Shown here: piece by piece, positions 47,403 to 56,301 of the stretch
Position numbering within the stretch: the stretch's first letter is position 1
How the letters are laid out: each line of letters opens with the position of its first letter
Assembly: GCA_012517765.1 (NCBI GenBank)
Contig: JAAYUI010000016.1
Location: 62,001-126,000, forward strand
Direction of reading: 5' to 3'
Length of the DNA stretch: 64,000 nucleotides
Origin: Caldisericales bacterium
GTDB taxonomy: Bacteria > Caldisericota > Caldisericia > JAAYUI01
Position numbers and translations under genes: made by a program
The notes under the pieces: model-generated
The model's input: only the letters and a program-made list of their open reading frames with translations
What the model was told of the DNA's origin: nothing
The model's database searches: none

Positions 47403-47969
47403 TTATATCCCAGTGTCAACAGTCAGATAAAGCTCCTTGTCGCCGGCCGGATTGTCACGGTAGACGTTTATGACCCAGCCGTAAGAGGCACCCTCAACCA
47501 CAAAGGCAAGAAAATATTTTTTGGGTCCGAATGTGACAATTGTCGGCTCCAGGCGTTTCAAACCGGTTATCATTTCAATCTGCCTGTTTATACTCTCATC
47601 ATTGCACAATGGATTGTCCCACCCGACAACAGCAATTGATTCCATTGGTGGGAGGGTTTTTTGTGCTATCTCGCCAACTTTTTTTGCTTCAAGGGTCACT
47701 ATAAGAAATCTGCCCTTTGGGGAATAAATCTCCGGAAAAGGACTTTGCTTGTCCGGATTGACAAGGCTATAGTAATCCTTTGCAGAGACGATCTTTGCCT
47801 GGAGGCCCGGCAGCAGCTGAAAATCTGTCTGCGGGCCGACATAAACAAAATCTGCCGACCTGGGAGTGTTTATCCTCTCGACATCGGGAGCAATAGAAGG
47901 AAGACCTTTTGCCCCACAACCCGCAAGAACAACAAGTCCCCCAAGAACCAACAATAAAAATTTTTTCAT
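47403..47969 (-). CDS. Small lipoprotein
   Basis: 188 aa; MKKFLLLVLGGLVVLAGCG has a clean lipobox (LAGC). The mature part is a beta-rich domain (PKGRFLIVTLEAKKVGE) that resembles DUF4352-type immunoprotective folds. ATGA overlap with the upstream lipoprotein gene; the two are likely partners or ancient duplicates. Confidence 0.75.
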   Translation of the reverse strand: MKKFLLLVLGGLVVLAGCGAKGLPSIAPDVERINTPRSADFVYVGPQTDFQLLPGLQAKIVSAKDYYSLVNPDKQSPFPEIYSPKGRFLIVTLEAKKVGEIAQKTLPPMESIAVVGWDNPLCNDESINRQIEMITGLKRLEPTIVTFGPKKYFLAFVVEGASYGWVINVYRDNPAGDKELYLTVDTGI

Positions 47970-48514
47970 TCTTTCAGGTCAACAACTGCGAGGCGCTGCT
48001 CCGGATCAGAAGCTGTCGAGATGATTTCGAGCGTGACGCCCTTCATGTTCTGCTGGCAATCCATCAGAAGGAAGAATTTTACAGGCTTTGTGACATCATC
48101 CTTGATTTTGGTCAGAGACTTTATGCCAAGGTTCTTTTCAGTGGCCTGGATGGCCATTTCATTTTTGGTTTCATAATACCTGTTGCCATCAACATCGACG
48201 ATCTCATATCTGGTAAACTTTGGCTGGAAAGTTGGCGTTTCACTTGGCTTGATTTCCATTTCCAGGAGGTAGAAAAATCCCTGCTCTGGCCACAATGGAG
48301 AATCGGTCGTTCCATCTTTTTTGATTGCCCTGATGTCAACCGATTTTGTCAGCTTTGTGACATTGAAGGTGCAGCCCCTGACCTGAAACTCTTTTCCCAT
48401 TACTTCGTATACTGAGCCACCATCATTTTGGCCCTGTTTGGATTGGCCACCACATGAAACTGCGGTAAGGGCAACTGTCAGACAAACAAGCACCATCAAG
48501 ATTTTCTTTTCCAT
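47966..48514 (-). CDS. Small lipoprotein, DUF4352-like
   Basis: 182 aa from the ATG at 48514 (GGAGG SD; track start too early). Lipobox AVSC. Contains GFFYLLEMEIKPSETPTFQPKFTRYEIVDVDGNRY, the usual DUF4352 pattern of a beta strand with long-range D.DGN turn. It overlaps rsfS by 19 nt. Confidence 0.75.
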   Translation of the reverse strand: MEKKILMVLVCLTVALTAVSCGGQSKQGQNDGGSVYEVMGKEFQVRGCTFNVTKLTKSVDIRAIKKDGTTDSPLWPEQGFFYLLEMEIKPSETPTFQPKFTRYEIVDVDGNRYYETKNEMAIQATEKNLGIKSLTKIKDDVTKPVKFFLLMDCQQNMKGVTLEIISTASDPEQRLAVVDLKE

Positions 48515-48819
48515 AGTTCCTCCAAATTGTAATAAAGCCTCTCTTCCTTGCCGAACAGGTGGACTATTACGTCTCCGAGATCGACAAGTATCCATTTTGA
48601 GGAAGGCCCACCTTCCAGGTTTCTGGGCACCTTTTGTTGTTTGCCAAATTGTTCCAACCTGTCAACGATGGCCTGGCTCTGGAGCGGGGAAATGATTGTT
48701 GCGATAACAAAATAATCGCACATCGGCGTCATTCCTTTGACATCAAGCATCACGATGTTTTCTGCCTTCAGCTCATCGAGAATTTCTACGACTTTTTTTG
48801 CCAATTCAAGGGGTTCCAG
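48496..48819 (-). CDS. rsfS: Ribosomal silencing factor RsfS, probable CTG start
   Basis: 107 aa if it starts at CTG 48819, which has a perfect AGGAGG 6 nt upstream and yields LEPLELAKKVVEILDELKAENIVMLDVKG, the normal RsfS N-terminus. The track's TTG at 48852 has no spaced SD. RsfS binds L14 (uL14) and blocks subunit joining when nutrients are low. CDYFVIAT and LVDLGDVIVHLF are family signatures. It overlaps nadD by 14 nt. Confidence 0.9.
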   Translation of the reverse strand: MEPLELAKKVVEILDELKAENIVMLDVKGMTPMCDYFVIATIISPLQSQAIVDRLEQFGKQQKVPRNLEGGPSSKWILVDLGDVIVHLFGKEERLYYNLEELWKRKS

Positions 48820-49423
48820 CTTTGGCCTCCTTGTAGAGTTTATTTTTTTCAATATACATCAAAACCTCGTTCGGAACTAGATATCTGCAATCTAAACCTG
48901 CTTCTAGCCTTTCTCTGACGAGGGTCGAGGAAATATCAATCCTTGGAAATTCAAGCATGAATACTGTTTTGTCAGTTGCACCGCACCTCATCAAAACAGA
49001 CCTGGCATCTTCAAAACTAGCACCAAATCTTGGCGCAACAATAAAATTGATAAGTCTGGCAATCTTTTCTGGTTCTCGCCAGTTTTTGAAGGTGACTATT
49101 AAATCTGAACCAGCAATAAAAAAGAACTCAGTTTCAGGGTTTTCTGACTTCAAAGCTGACAGGGTCTCCACTGTATAAACAGTCTCTGGGCCAATCTCCC
49201 TGTCGCTGACCTTAAAAAATGGATTGTCTTCACAGGCAATGCGGGCCATATTTAATCTATGGGAACCATCTATCTGTGGCCTGTTTTTGTTTGGAGAAAA
49301 AGTGGAACCCGGGATGACAACAATCTCGTCAAGCTGGTATTGCTCCCTGGCAAAAACGCCAAGCAAGAGGTGCGCGTTGTGGGGTGGATTGAAGGTTCCA
49401 CCCAATATTCCAACCCTACTCAA
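48806..49423 (-). CDS. nadD: Nicotinate-nucleotide adenylyltransferase
   Basis: 205 aa. GGTFNPPHNAHLLL (the HxGH-type nucleotide-binding motif) and ISSTLVRERL are present. Makes deamido-NAD from nicotinate mononucleotide. Sits in the common obg-nadD-rsfS order and overlaps obg by 8 nt. Confidence 0.95.
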   Translation of the reverse strand: MSRVGILGGTFNPPHNAHLLLGVFAREQYQLDEIVVIPGSTFSPNKNRPQIDGSHRLNMARIACEDNPFFKVSDREIGPETVYTVETLSALKSENPETEFFFIAGSDLIVTFKNWREPEKIARLINFIVAPRFGASFEDARSVLMRCGATDKTVFMLEFPRIDISSTLVRERLEAGLDCRYLVPNEVLMYIEKNKLYKEAKAGTP

Positions 49424-50669
49424 AAGTGAAGCGCTTTCCGGCGATGGTCACCTTGTCGCCTTCCTTTATGCCCATTTGTTTCAATTTTTTCTCGATGCCA
49501 AAACGGTTCATTTGTTTATAAACAAATGCCAGACCATCAAGGCTTTCAAGGTCGGTTTTTGCGACAATTCTCTCCAGATATGAATTTTTGACCAGGAATT
49601 CCCCACCATCGCTGCGCTCTATTTTTGTATCGGTCTGGGCTTTCGAAACAATGATCACATCTTCCGATTTTTTTGCCTGTGGCAGAGGAACGTCTTTGAC
49701 TTTCTGCCAGAGTGTATCAATCAGATTTTCTGTGCCGATCTTTTCTTTTGCGGAAATCCTCAGGTAAGGAATGTTTCTCTTTGAAACAAAATCTTTAAGG
49801 GGATCAGGTTTACCATCCACAAGATCGATCTTGTTTCCAACAACAAAAGCTGGTTTTAAAAAAGTCTCTTCTGAATAAAGCTTGACTTCTCTCCAGAGCA
49901 TTTCCAGTGTTGCACATGGATCATCCGAAGCCAGGTCGATAAGATAAAGCAAAACTCTGCACCTTTCAACATGGCGCAAAAATTCAAAACCAAGCCCCTT
50001 GCCCTGCGATGCACCCTCAATGAGACCCGGAATATCGGCGACAGTAAATCTGTTCCAGTCTTTGGTTGTTATGACCCCAAGTGATGGTTCGAGGGTGGTG
50101 AAAGGGTAATCGCCAACTTTTGGCGAAGCTCTTGAAATTACACCAAGCAATGTTGATTTGCCTGCATTGGGCATCCCGACAAGCCCGACATCGGCAAGTA
50201 TTTTGAGTTCGATGATCAGTCTGGCTTTTTCGCCCTTCTCACCAGCCGTTGCGATGTGCGGGGCCTGTCTTCTTGCGTTGGCAAAATTGGCATTCCCAAG
50301 GCCACCTCTTCCGCCTTTTACAACAAGAAGCTCCTGTTTGTCTTCCAAAAGTTCAGCTATGAGGTTGTCCTTGTCTTCCAGATAAACCGAAACACCAACC
50401 GGAACTTTGATGTAAACATCATCACCGTCAGCACCGGTACAATTTTGCGAAGAACCGTTTACACCATCTCCAGCTTTCCAGTTGACATGGTCAACAAGAT
50501 AGGAGAGGTCCCTGAGGTTGGAGTCTGCGACAAGATATACGTCACCCCCATGACCACCCTTCCCTCCGGAAGGGCCGCCCCTGGGGATGAATTTCTCTCT
50601 CCTGAAGGTAACGACACCATCGCCACCTTTTCCAGCAGCGACCCTGATCGTCACTTCATCTACAAACAT
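49416..50669 (-). CDS. obg: Obg/CgtA GTPase
   Basis: 417 aa with three domains: Gly-rich Obg fold (1-158, GGKGGHGGDVYL), G domain with GMPNAGKST, DIPG and NKID, and the C-terminal OCT domain (about 350-417). Acts in 50S assembly and stress. It overlaps the rpmA stop by one base (TGATG). Confidence 0.97.
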   Translation of the reverse strand: MFVDEVTIRVAAGKGGDGVVTFRREKFIPRGGPSGGKGGHGGDVYLVADSNLRDLSYLVDHVNWKAGDGVNGSSQNCTGADGDDVYIKVPVGVSVYLEDKDNLIAELLEDKQELLVVKGGRGGLGNANFANARRQAPHIATAGEKGEKARLIIELKILADVGLVGMPNAGKSTLLGVISRASPKVGDYPFTTLEPSLGVITTKDWNRFTVADIPGLIEGASQGKGLGFEFLRHVERCRVLLYLIDLASDDPCATLEMLWREVKLYSEETFLKPAFVVGNKIDLVDGKPDPLKDFVSKRNIPYLRISAKEKIGTENLIDTLWQKVKDVPLPQAKKSEDVIIVSKAQTDTKIERSDGGEFLVKNSYLERIVAKTDLESLDGLAFVYKQMNRFGIEKKLKQMGIKEGDKVTIAGKRFTFE

Positions 50670-50929
50670 CAGTTGGCTTTTGGAAGAACCACCACGCGCT
50701 TGCCGGTTTTACCGACCCTCTGGAACTTGACTACTCCTTGTGTGATTGCAAAGATTGTGTAGTCCCTTCCAATGTCGGTGCCTTCACCTGGGTGAAAATG
50801 GGTCCCGCACTGCCTGATGATTACTCCACCAGGAAGGACTTCCTGCCCGTCGGCGACTTTTACGCCCCTGTACTTCGGGTTGGAATCCCTTCCGTTATGA
50901 CCGGATCCGCCTGCTTTTTTATGTGCCAT
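50669..50929 (-). CDS. rpmA: 50S ribosomal protein L27
   Basis: 86 aa, begins directly MAHKKAGGSGHNGRDSNPKY, without the cleavable N-terminal extension of many Firmicutes, so no Prp protease is needed, and none is present. rplU, normally just upstream, is displaced. AGGAGG SD. Confidence 0.97.
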   Translation of the reverse strand: MAHKKAGGSGHNGRDSNPKYRGVKVADGQEVLPGGVIIRQCGTHFHPGEGTDIGRDYTIFAITQGVVKFQRVGKTGKRVVVLPKAN

Positions 50930-50938
50930 GATATCCTC

Positions 50939-52006
50939 CTATACAAAAACTTTTTCAACAAAGGGCGAAGTTACAAGCGACAAAAGAGCACCGTAACCAG
51001 GCCTGAACCTGAGCATGTCTCCAACACTCAGACCTGTTGCATCTTCAACATCACATACGACATGGTCCGAAGAACCGCCAAGAACAACAACTCCTTCATC
51101 AAGCGGCATGAGGAGCTCCGGGATGCAATCTCCCCTTCCAATATTGATGATGGCACGTCTCCTCGTTCCCCTGTCCTCAAAAATAGGGTGTGAGCCGTAT
51201 GCATTCTGCGAGACAATCCCGGTGGGAACAGATTTTTTCTTTTTCAATTCGATTATCTCACATGAAAGTTCTACAGTATCAACATAAAAACCGGGTAGTG
51301 GTGTCCTGTCAAGGACATTCATGCCTAAAACAATCCCTTCGCCAACCCTGAAATCGTTTATGGCCCTGGGGAGCTTGCCAGCCATCAGCATTGGGATAAA
51401 ATTTGTTGCTGCAGGGGCAAGATATTTTATTTCCACCTTGTATTCAGATGATATTTTTGAAACAAGTTCTATAAATCTTGAAACCGTATTCTGGTCAGGA
51501 ACGACCCCGGCAAAACACGTCAATACTGCCCCGAGCCCTTCAAACTCGATGCCTGGTGTCCTTAAAACCTCAAAAACATAAGGGTAAAGCTCATCTTCTG
51601 TAACACCTTCACGCAAATCGCCAAGCTCAACCATCAATATGATCTTCTGGGTCCTGCCCATCGATGAAGCAATTTCGCCAAGGATTTTTATCGTTTCAAG
51701 ATCACTCTGGAGGCTGACGCAATCAATCTGGACAAGCTCTTTAAGCCTGCTTCTTGATGGTGGACGAATGAGGAGCAGTGGAGTTTTGGGGAAAGCCTGC
51801 CTCAACTTTTTGAGGCTCTCGATCCTGGAATCTGCAAGACCATCACACCCACCCTGGAGCATTGACTTGGCAACAGCAACATCACCCAAAACGACTTTGG
51901 TAACACCCCAAAGCCTGGCCCCGTGCTCATGAACAAGGGCTGCCATCTTTTTGGCATTCTGCTCAATCTTTTTAGTGTTTATAGTTAAAAATGGAGTGTT
52001 TGGCAT
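50939..52006 (-). CDS. PLP-dependent amino-acid racemase (ornithine-racemase/YhfX-like)
   Basis: 355 aa from the ATG at 52006 (track start 14 codons early). PLP Lys in GVTKVVLGD, then GGCDGLADSRIESLKKLR; the C-terminal FRPGYGALLSLVTSPFVEKVF matches ornithine racemase and YhfX more than alanine racemase. It would interconvert L- and D-ornithine for fermentation, fitting the carbamoyltransferase and RocA elsewhere in the window. It heads the rpmA-obg-nadD-rsfS operon, 9 nt before rpmA. Confidence 0.83.
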   Translation of the reverse strand: MPNTPFLTINTKKIEQNAKKMAALVHEHGARLWGVTKVVLGDVAVAKSMLQGGCDGLADSRIESLKKLRQAFPKTPLLLIRPPSRSRLKELVQIDCVSLQSDLETIKILGEIASSMGRTQKIILMVELGDLREGVTEDELYPYVFEVLRTPGIEFEGLGAVLTCFAGVVPDQNTVSRFIELVSKISSEYKVEIKYLAPAATNFIPMLMAGKLPRAINDFRVGEGIVLGMNVLDRTPLPGFYVDTVELSCEIIELKKKKSVPTGIVSQNAYGSHPIFEDRGTRRRAIINIGRGDCIPELLMPLDEGVVVLGGSSDHVVCDVEDATGLSVGDMLRFRPGYGALLSLVTSPFVEKVFV

Positions 52007-52020
52007 ATTCCGAATTCTCA

Positions 52021-52048
52021 ATGATACAATATAGTGCAACCCAGTCAA
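52021..52048 (-). promoter_or_regulatory. Promoter of the racemase-rpmA-obg operon
   Basis: Reverse strand TTGACT (52048-52043), 16 nt, TATCAT (52026-52021). Leader about 8 nt. Confidence 0.6.
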
Positions 52049-52076
52049 TAAAGTCCCACCCGTAGCTGATTTATCC

Positions 52077-52106
52077 TTGACAATCAGAAATACCTTGGAC
52101 TAATAT
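52077..52106 (+). promoter_or_regulatory. Promoter of secD-secF
   Basis: TTGACA (52077-52082), 18 nt, TAATAT (52101-52106). Confidence 0.62.
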
Positions 52107-52112
52107 ATTTGG

Positions 52113-52234
52113 GTTGTCTAGTCATATTTGCCCGACTTGTCGAAGCTTTGCTGGCAAGCGGGAAAATATCTGGATTGATAAAAGGGTCGTTAACCCCCGA
52201 GGGCCAAAGGCCAAATACGCTAATGAGGTGAGTA
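52113..52234 (+). promoter_or_regulatory. About 120-nt structured 5' leader of secD
   Basis: Contains GC-rich hairpin candidates: GCTTTGC/GCAAGC flanked by CCCG/CGGG, and GGCC AAA GGCC. No SD-led leader ORF is apparent. It is much longer than the other leaders in the window. Known riboswitch classes were not recognised. Confidence 0.4.
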
Positions 52235-53587
52235 ATGAGAAGTAACGACTATGTAAAGCTAGTTTTGATTTTGTTGATTGTGGCTTTCTCGGCGTTGATC
52301 GCATTTTTCCCGACAGCCTTCACAAAAGAAGCTACGATCGTTGACAGCAAGGGAAACCCAAAGACAGTAACAGGTCCGGCCTTCCCTTACAGGCTTGGTC
52401 TTGACCTCAAGGGTGGGATCCATGTCGTGCTTGATGCCGTTGACACTCCGGAGCAGCCGGTAACCGACGAAAAAATAGAGCGCGCAATTGCAGTACTCGA
52501 AAGCCGTGTCAACAAGCTGGGTGTTTCAGAAACCACGATACAGCGCCAAGGCAATCTTAACCGAATCGCCATAGACCTTCCTGGTTACCAGGACAAAGAC
52601 GAGGCAATGGCCATCCTTGGCAAAACCGCCCTCCTCCAGTTCAAGGACGCTGACGGGAAACTCATAATGACTGGTGAAAAGGTCAAAGACGCACAGGCAG
52701 TTTACGGACAGGCAGGCAACGGACTGGGCCAGGAATGGCACATTGTAATGACCATGACCGCAGAAGGAAGGGATGCTTTCAAGCAAGCCACAAAGGCAGC
52801 CATCGCACAAACCGATGAAACAAAACGCATCATTGCGATCTACCTTGATGATGAACTACTCATGAAGCCTTCCGTAAAAGACAAGATTGATTCAGAAACA
52901 GTTTCAATCACCTCTGGGGCCGCAGACCCAACAGAAAAACAGGCCTGGTCACAGCAATACGCACTTCTCATAGCTGGTGGCGCACTCCCAATAAAGCTTA
53001 GCACTGATCCGGCCGAGCTTCGTGTTGTCGGTGCTTCACTTGGCCAGGACACGGTAAGCAATGTCTTTATAGCAGCAATAATAGCAATGGTTCTTGTTGG
53101 ACTCTATATGCTTCTCTATTACAAGGGAATGGGCCTGGTTTCAATACTTGCTCTTGCAATATATGCAGCAATATACCTTGCTGTTCTTTTGCTTGTAGGC
53201 CAGGTTTTCTCTCTCCCGGCAATTGGAGGGGCAATCATCTCAATTGGCATGGCCGTTGATTCAAACGTTATTATTTTCGAGCGCATCAGGGATGAAATAA
53301 ATGAAGGTAAAGTCCCAACATCTTCAGTTTCACAAGGGTTCGGCAAGGCCCTCAGGACAGTCCTCGATTCCAACATTACAACCCTTATTGGCTCTGGCGT
53401 TCTTTACTGGCTCGGAACTGGCCCGGTCAAGGGTTTTGCAGTAACACTTGCACTCGGAATTTTCACCTCATTCTTCACGGCAGTGTTCGTGACAAGGTTC
53501 ATCATGGACATGATAATAAGGTTCTGGAAACCAGAGCCTGGCTCGCCAATGTTTAGGTTCTTCTATGGCAATGGAGGTGCTGCATGA
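52235..53587 (+). CDS. secD: Protein translocase subunit SecD
   Basis: 450 aa. N-terminal helix, then LGLDLKGGIHVVLDA and the P1 periplasmic domain, and five C-terminal helices (about 270-430) with GMAVDSNVIIFERIRDE. Uses the proton or sodium gradient to complete Sec export. GAGGTGAG SD. Overlaps secF by 4 nt. Confidence 0.96.
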   Translation: MRSNDYVKLVLILLIVAFSALIAFFPTAFTKEATIVDSKGNPKTVTGPAFPYRLGLDLKGGIHVVLDAVDTPEQPVTDEKIERAIAVLESRVNKLGVSETTIQRQGNLNRIAIDLPGYQDKDEAMAILGKTALLQFKDADGKLIMTGEKVKDAQAVYGQAGNGLGQEWHIVMTMTAEGRDAFKQATKAAIAQTDETKRIIAIYLDDELLMKPSVKDKIDSETVSITSGAADPTEKQAWSQQYALLIAGGALPIKLSTDPAELRVVGASLGQDTVSNVFIAAIIAMVLVGLYMLLYYKGMGLVSILALAIYAAIYLAVLLLVGQVFSLPAIGGAIISIGMAVDSNVIIFERIRDEINEGKVPTSSVSQGFGKALRTVLDSNITTLIGSGVLYWLGTGPVKGFAVTLALGIFTSFFTAVFVTRFIMDMIIRFWKPEPGSPMFRFFYGNGGAA

Positions 53588-55002
53588 AATTTCTCAATCC
53601 AATACACTGGGACATCATCGGAAAACTCAAATGGCTTGTTATAACCTTTATAGCAGTCATCGCTTTCGGGATACTGACAATCGGATTCAGATGGCTCACA
53701 ACCGGCTCCAATGCAGATGTTGCCTATTTTATGTTTGAAAAAGCAATTCCTGGCCAAGTAACCGAGATAGCAAAAAAAGTCTACCAGTTCGAAGAAGTCC
53801 AGAAACTCTCCAACTTCTCAATTGAAGTCCCGGCACCAGACGCCAACTACAAAGAGCAAATAAGGTTGAATATCAGGGCAGACAAACTCACCAATGATGA
53901 AGTAAAAAAGATCGGTGAAAAGCTTTCTTCAGAATATGGAAAGCTTGCAAAAGACCCGGCCATTGAAACCGTTTCCATGCCCGGACAACCATTCAACTGG
54001 GGCCTTGATTTCACTGGTGGAACAATCGTTGAAATGAGCTTCAAGAACCCATTTATTGACGACACCGGCAAGGCACTTCCAGATGAAGAAGTAATTGGCA
54101 AAGTCAGAACGGCTTTTGCAAAAAATGGTGTCTCGCTCACGGTTGTCCAGGTTGAACGTCTGGCCTCGGAAGCTGAACAGGGCAAGGACATTGCCAATGC
54201 AATTCTCGTTCGCACACAAGAATCGTCCACTGACAAACTAAACTCAGTAATAGCAGAACTCACCTCAACATTTGGCGAAGAAGACATAGCAAAGAGAAAG
54301 ATTGACACAATAGGGCCGGTCGTTGGACAGGAACTCAAGAGGTCCGCCATTATAGCACTGGTTATTGCCCTTTCTGTGGTATTTATATACATTGCATTCA
54401 GGTTCCAGGCCAGAATGGGTGTTGCAGCAATTGTTTGTCTAATCCACGACCTTTTGTTTGTTCTTGGCGTCCTAGCCCTGTCGTGGGTAGAAGTAAATTC
54501 AGCGGCGGTGGCAGCCTTGCTCGCGATGATAACCTATGACGTTCAAGACACCGTCGTCATAATGGACCGTGTCAGAGAAAACACAAAGCTCTACCTTGGC
54601 AAGATGCCTTACGACAAGCTCATCAATATGTCTGTAACCCAGACCTACATGAGGTCCTTCAACACGCAGTTTGTCACCTTCATGTGTGTCTTGGTCCTGC
54701 TTTTCTTTGGTGGAAAATCGATCATGGACTTCACCCTCATATTCCTGTTTGGACAAATCGTTGGAACATACAGCTCAATCTATATTGCCGCCCCACTGCT
54801 TGTTGTCTGGAAGAACTTTGAGAACAGAGTAAGCACCAATCAGCCTGGTAAAACCTATCAACTGTCAACACCAGAAGGAATCAAGGTAGCGGTAAAAGAT
54901 TCACAGCCCCAAGCACAAAACAAACAAGCAATAAAGGACTACAGTGGTAAACCACCGGCCAAGAAAGGCCCGCCAAAGAAGAAATCCAACAAGAGGCGCT
55001 AA
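53584..55002 (+). CDS. secF: Protein translocase subunit SecF, enlarged
   Basis: 472 aa against about 300 for typical SecF. WGLDFTGGTIVEM, normally near residue 35-50, lies at about 139-151, so roughly 90 extra residues follow the first helix (about 45-135). The membrane region (about 250-420) is normal with YDVQDTVVIMDRVREN. A Lys/Pro-rich basic tail (PPAKKGPPKKKSNKRR) ends the protein and would lie in the cytosol. Confidence 0.94.
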   Translation: MKFLNPIHWDIIGKLKWLVITFIAVIAFGILTIGFRWLTTGSNADVAYFMFEKAIPGQVTEIAKKVYQFEEVQKLSNFSIEVPAPDANYKEQIRLNIRADKLTNDEVKKIGEKLSSEYGKLAKDPAIETVSMPGQPFNWGLDFTGGTIVEMSFKNPFIDDTGKALPDEEVIGKVRTAFAKNGVSLTVVQVERLASEAEQGKDIANAILVRTQESSTDKLNSVIAELTSTFGEEDIAKRKIDTIGPVVGQELKRSAIIALVIALSVVFIYIAFRFQARMGVAAIVCLIHDLLFVLGVLALSWVEVNSAAVAALLAMITYDVQDTVVIMDRVRENTKLYLGKMPYDKLINMSVTQTYMRSFNTQFVTFMCVLVLLFFGGKSIMDFTLIFLFGQIVGTYSSIYIAAPLLVVWKNFENRVSTNQPGKTYQLSTPEGIKVAVKDSQPQAQNKQAIKDYSGKPPAKKGPPKKKSNKRR

Positions 55003-55030
55003 GGTTTGAAAATTATTCAGGGAGGCCTGA

Positions 55031-55414
55031 GTGAAAAAGCTAATTCTTGTTGCCCAGGAAACATCTGATGCGAGAAAGGGCGTGTTAAACGCCCTTTCTC
55101 CATTATATACGGAAGGTTATTCGATCCTTACATGTATGAGCGGTGAAGAGCTCATCAAAAAAATGTACCTGGGACAAGCATGTCTGGTTGTAGTTGACCT
55201 GACAATGCCCGAATTGAACGGGTTTGAACTCATCAACAGACTTGCCTCTGACCCTTCGACATCGAGTGTTCCAATAATGGTCCTTACCCCGCCAACACTG
55301 GGGATTTTCAAATACATCACAAGGTGCATGGGCGTTACTTATTTTTTCAACAGGCCGACATCACCAGTCAAAATCCTCGAAATGGCAAGGGAATGTATGG
55401 GGAGGAAAGAATGA
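55031..55414 (+). CDS. Stand-alone receiver-domain protein, degenerate
   Basis: 127 aa from GTG with GGAGG SD. CheY-like fold. Phospho-acceptor Asp56 (VVVDLTMPELNG) and Thr86 are kept, but the acidic pair is Gln9-Glu10 and the conserved Lys is Arg108 (NRP). This suggests altered or absent phosphorylation. It overlaps the next gene by 4 nt, so that protein is its likely output. Confidence 0.82.
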   Translation: MKKLILVAQETSDARKGVLNALSPLYTEGYSILTCMSGEELIKKMYLGQACLVVVDLTMPELNGFELINRLASDPSTSSVPIMVLTPPTLGIFKYITRCMGVTYFFNRPTSPVKILEMARECMGRKE

Positions 55415-56301
55415 ATTTCATTTTTGAAAGGTTACCAAAGGGAGCAAAACCAAAACCACTGGCCCAAGAATTCACATCTTCCCCAAAAGACGCCATTTAT
55501 ACTATGAGAACGTCCATGTTCTCGGGCTACCTTGAAGGCAACTTCGGAAATTCAAAACTGGGCATCTACTTTTACAAGGGAAGGCCCATATTTACCATAT
55601 ACCAGTCAAAAGACTGGTTCGAATTTGGACAGAAAGCCGTAGATTTTGCCACAAAGGACCAGGGACCATCCAGAAACTGCTACTCTACAAGTGACATTGA
55701 TCCGGACATCCTGAAATGCTTTTGCTCGCTGCTTTCCCCATATCCAATATTCAGGAATTTCTACCCCCAAATGCTTGTTATTGATGAACTTTTTTCAAGA
55801 ATGGTGCAGGAGAAATTTACTGGCTGCATATACATTTCTACATTAACCGACCAAATTCTGCTTTTTGTCCATGACGGCATGATCCTTGAATGGGAAGAGG
55901 GCAGGATAATCAGCCGCTATCCGATCGACGAATCTCCAGTTACAAAAGACATGGCAAAAGCAGTTGCCTTGATGAGTGATGAAAGGGCCGGAATCGACAT
56001 CTACGAAATGCCTGAGAACCTCTATTCAGACCTGACTTCTTTTGAATATGGCGTAACATTCAAGACAACCAAAAGCCTGCTGATACTCAAAGATGCCTTG
56101 AGCAAAATCGCAGGTGACGAATTAAAAGGTAAGAGTGTCGATTTTGACAGAGCACTCGATGAGAATTCGACCGACATAAATGATATCGAAGAATTTGTCA
56201 CCAACCTGGAAAAACACTTAACAGTCGATATTTCGAGGAAAATACTTCAGGGGATGACTGAAAAGTTGATGGTTGAGATAGCAGAATTCAAAAAATCCTG
56301 A
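55411..56301 (+). CDS. DUF4388-like protein paired with the receiver
   Basis: 296 aa from the ATG at 55411 (GGGGAGG SD). Two modules (about 30-110 and 125-215) share the DUF4388-like plan: FSGYLEGN...GIYFYKGRPIFTIY and FTGCIYIS...LLFVHDGMILEW. The C-terminal 60 residues are helical. No membrane helix. A second such protein heads the operon at 12.8 kb. Confidence 0.65.
   Translation: MNFIFERLPKGAKPKPLAQEFTSSPKDAIYTMRTSMFSGYLEGNFGNSKLGIYFYKGRPIFTIYQSKDWFEFGQKAVDFATKDQGPSRNCYSTSDIDPDILKCFCSLLSPYPIFRNFYPQMLVIDELFSRMVQEKFTGCIYISTLTDQILLFVHDGMILEWEEGRIISRYPIDESPVTKDMAKAVALMSDERAGIDIYEMPENLYSDLTSFEYGVTFKTTKSLLILKDALSKIAGDELKGKSVDFDRALDENSTDINDIEEFVTNLEKHLTVDISRKILQGMTEKLMVEIAEFKKS

Noticed and set aside
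53847-54392. 181-aa minus ORF inside secF
   Set aside because: Antisense frame of a strongly supported gene, with no start signals.
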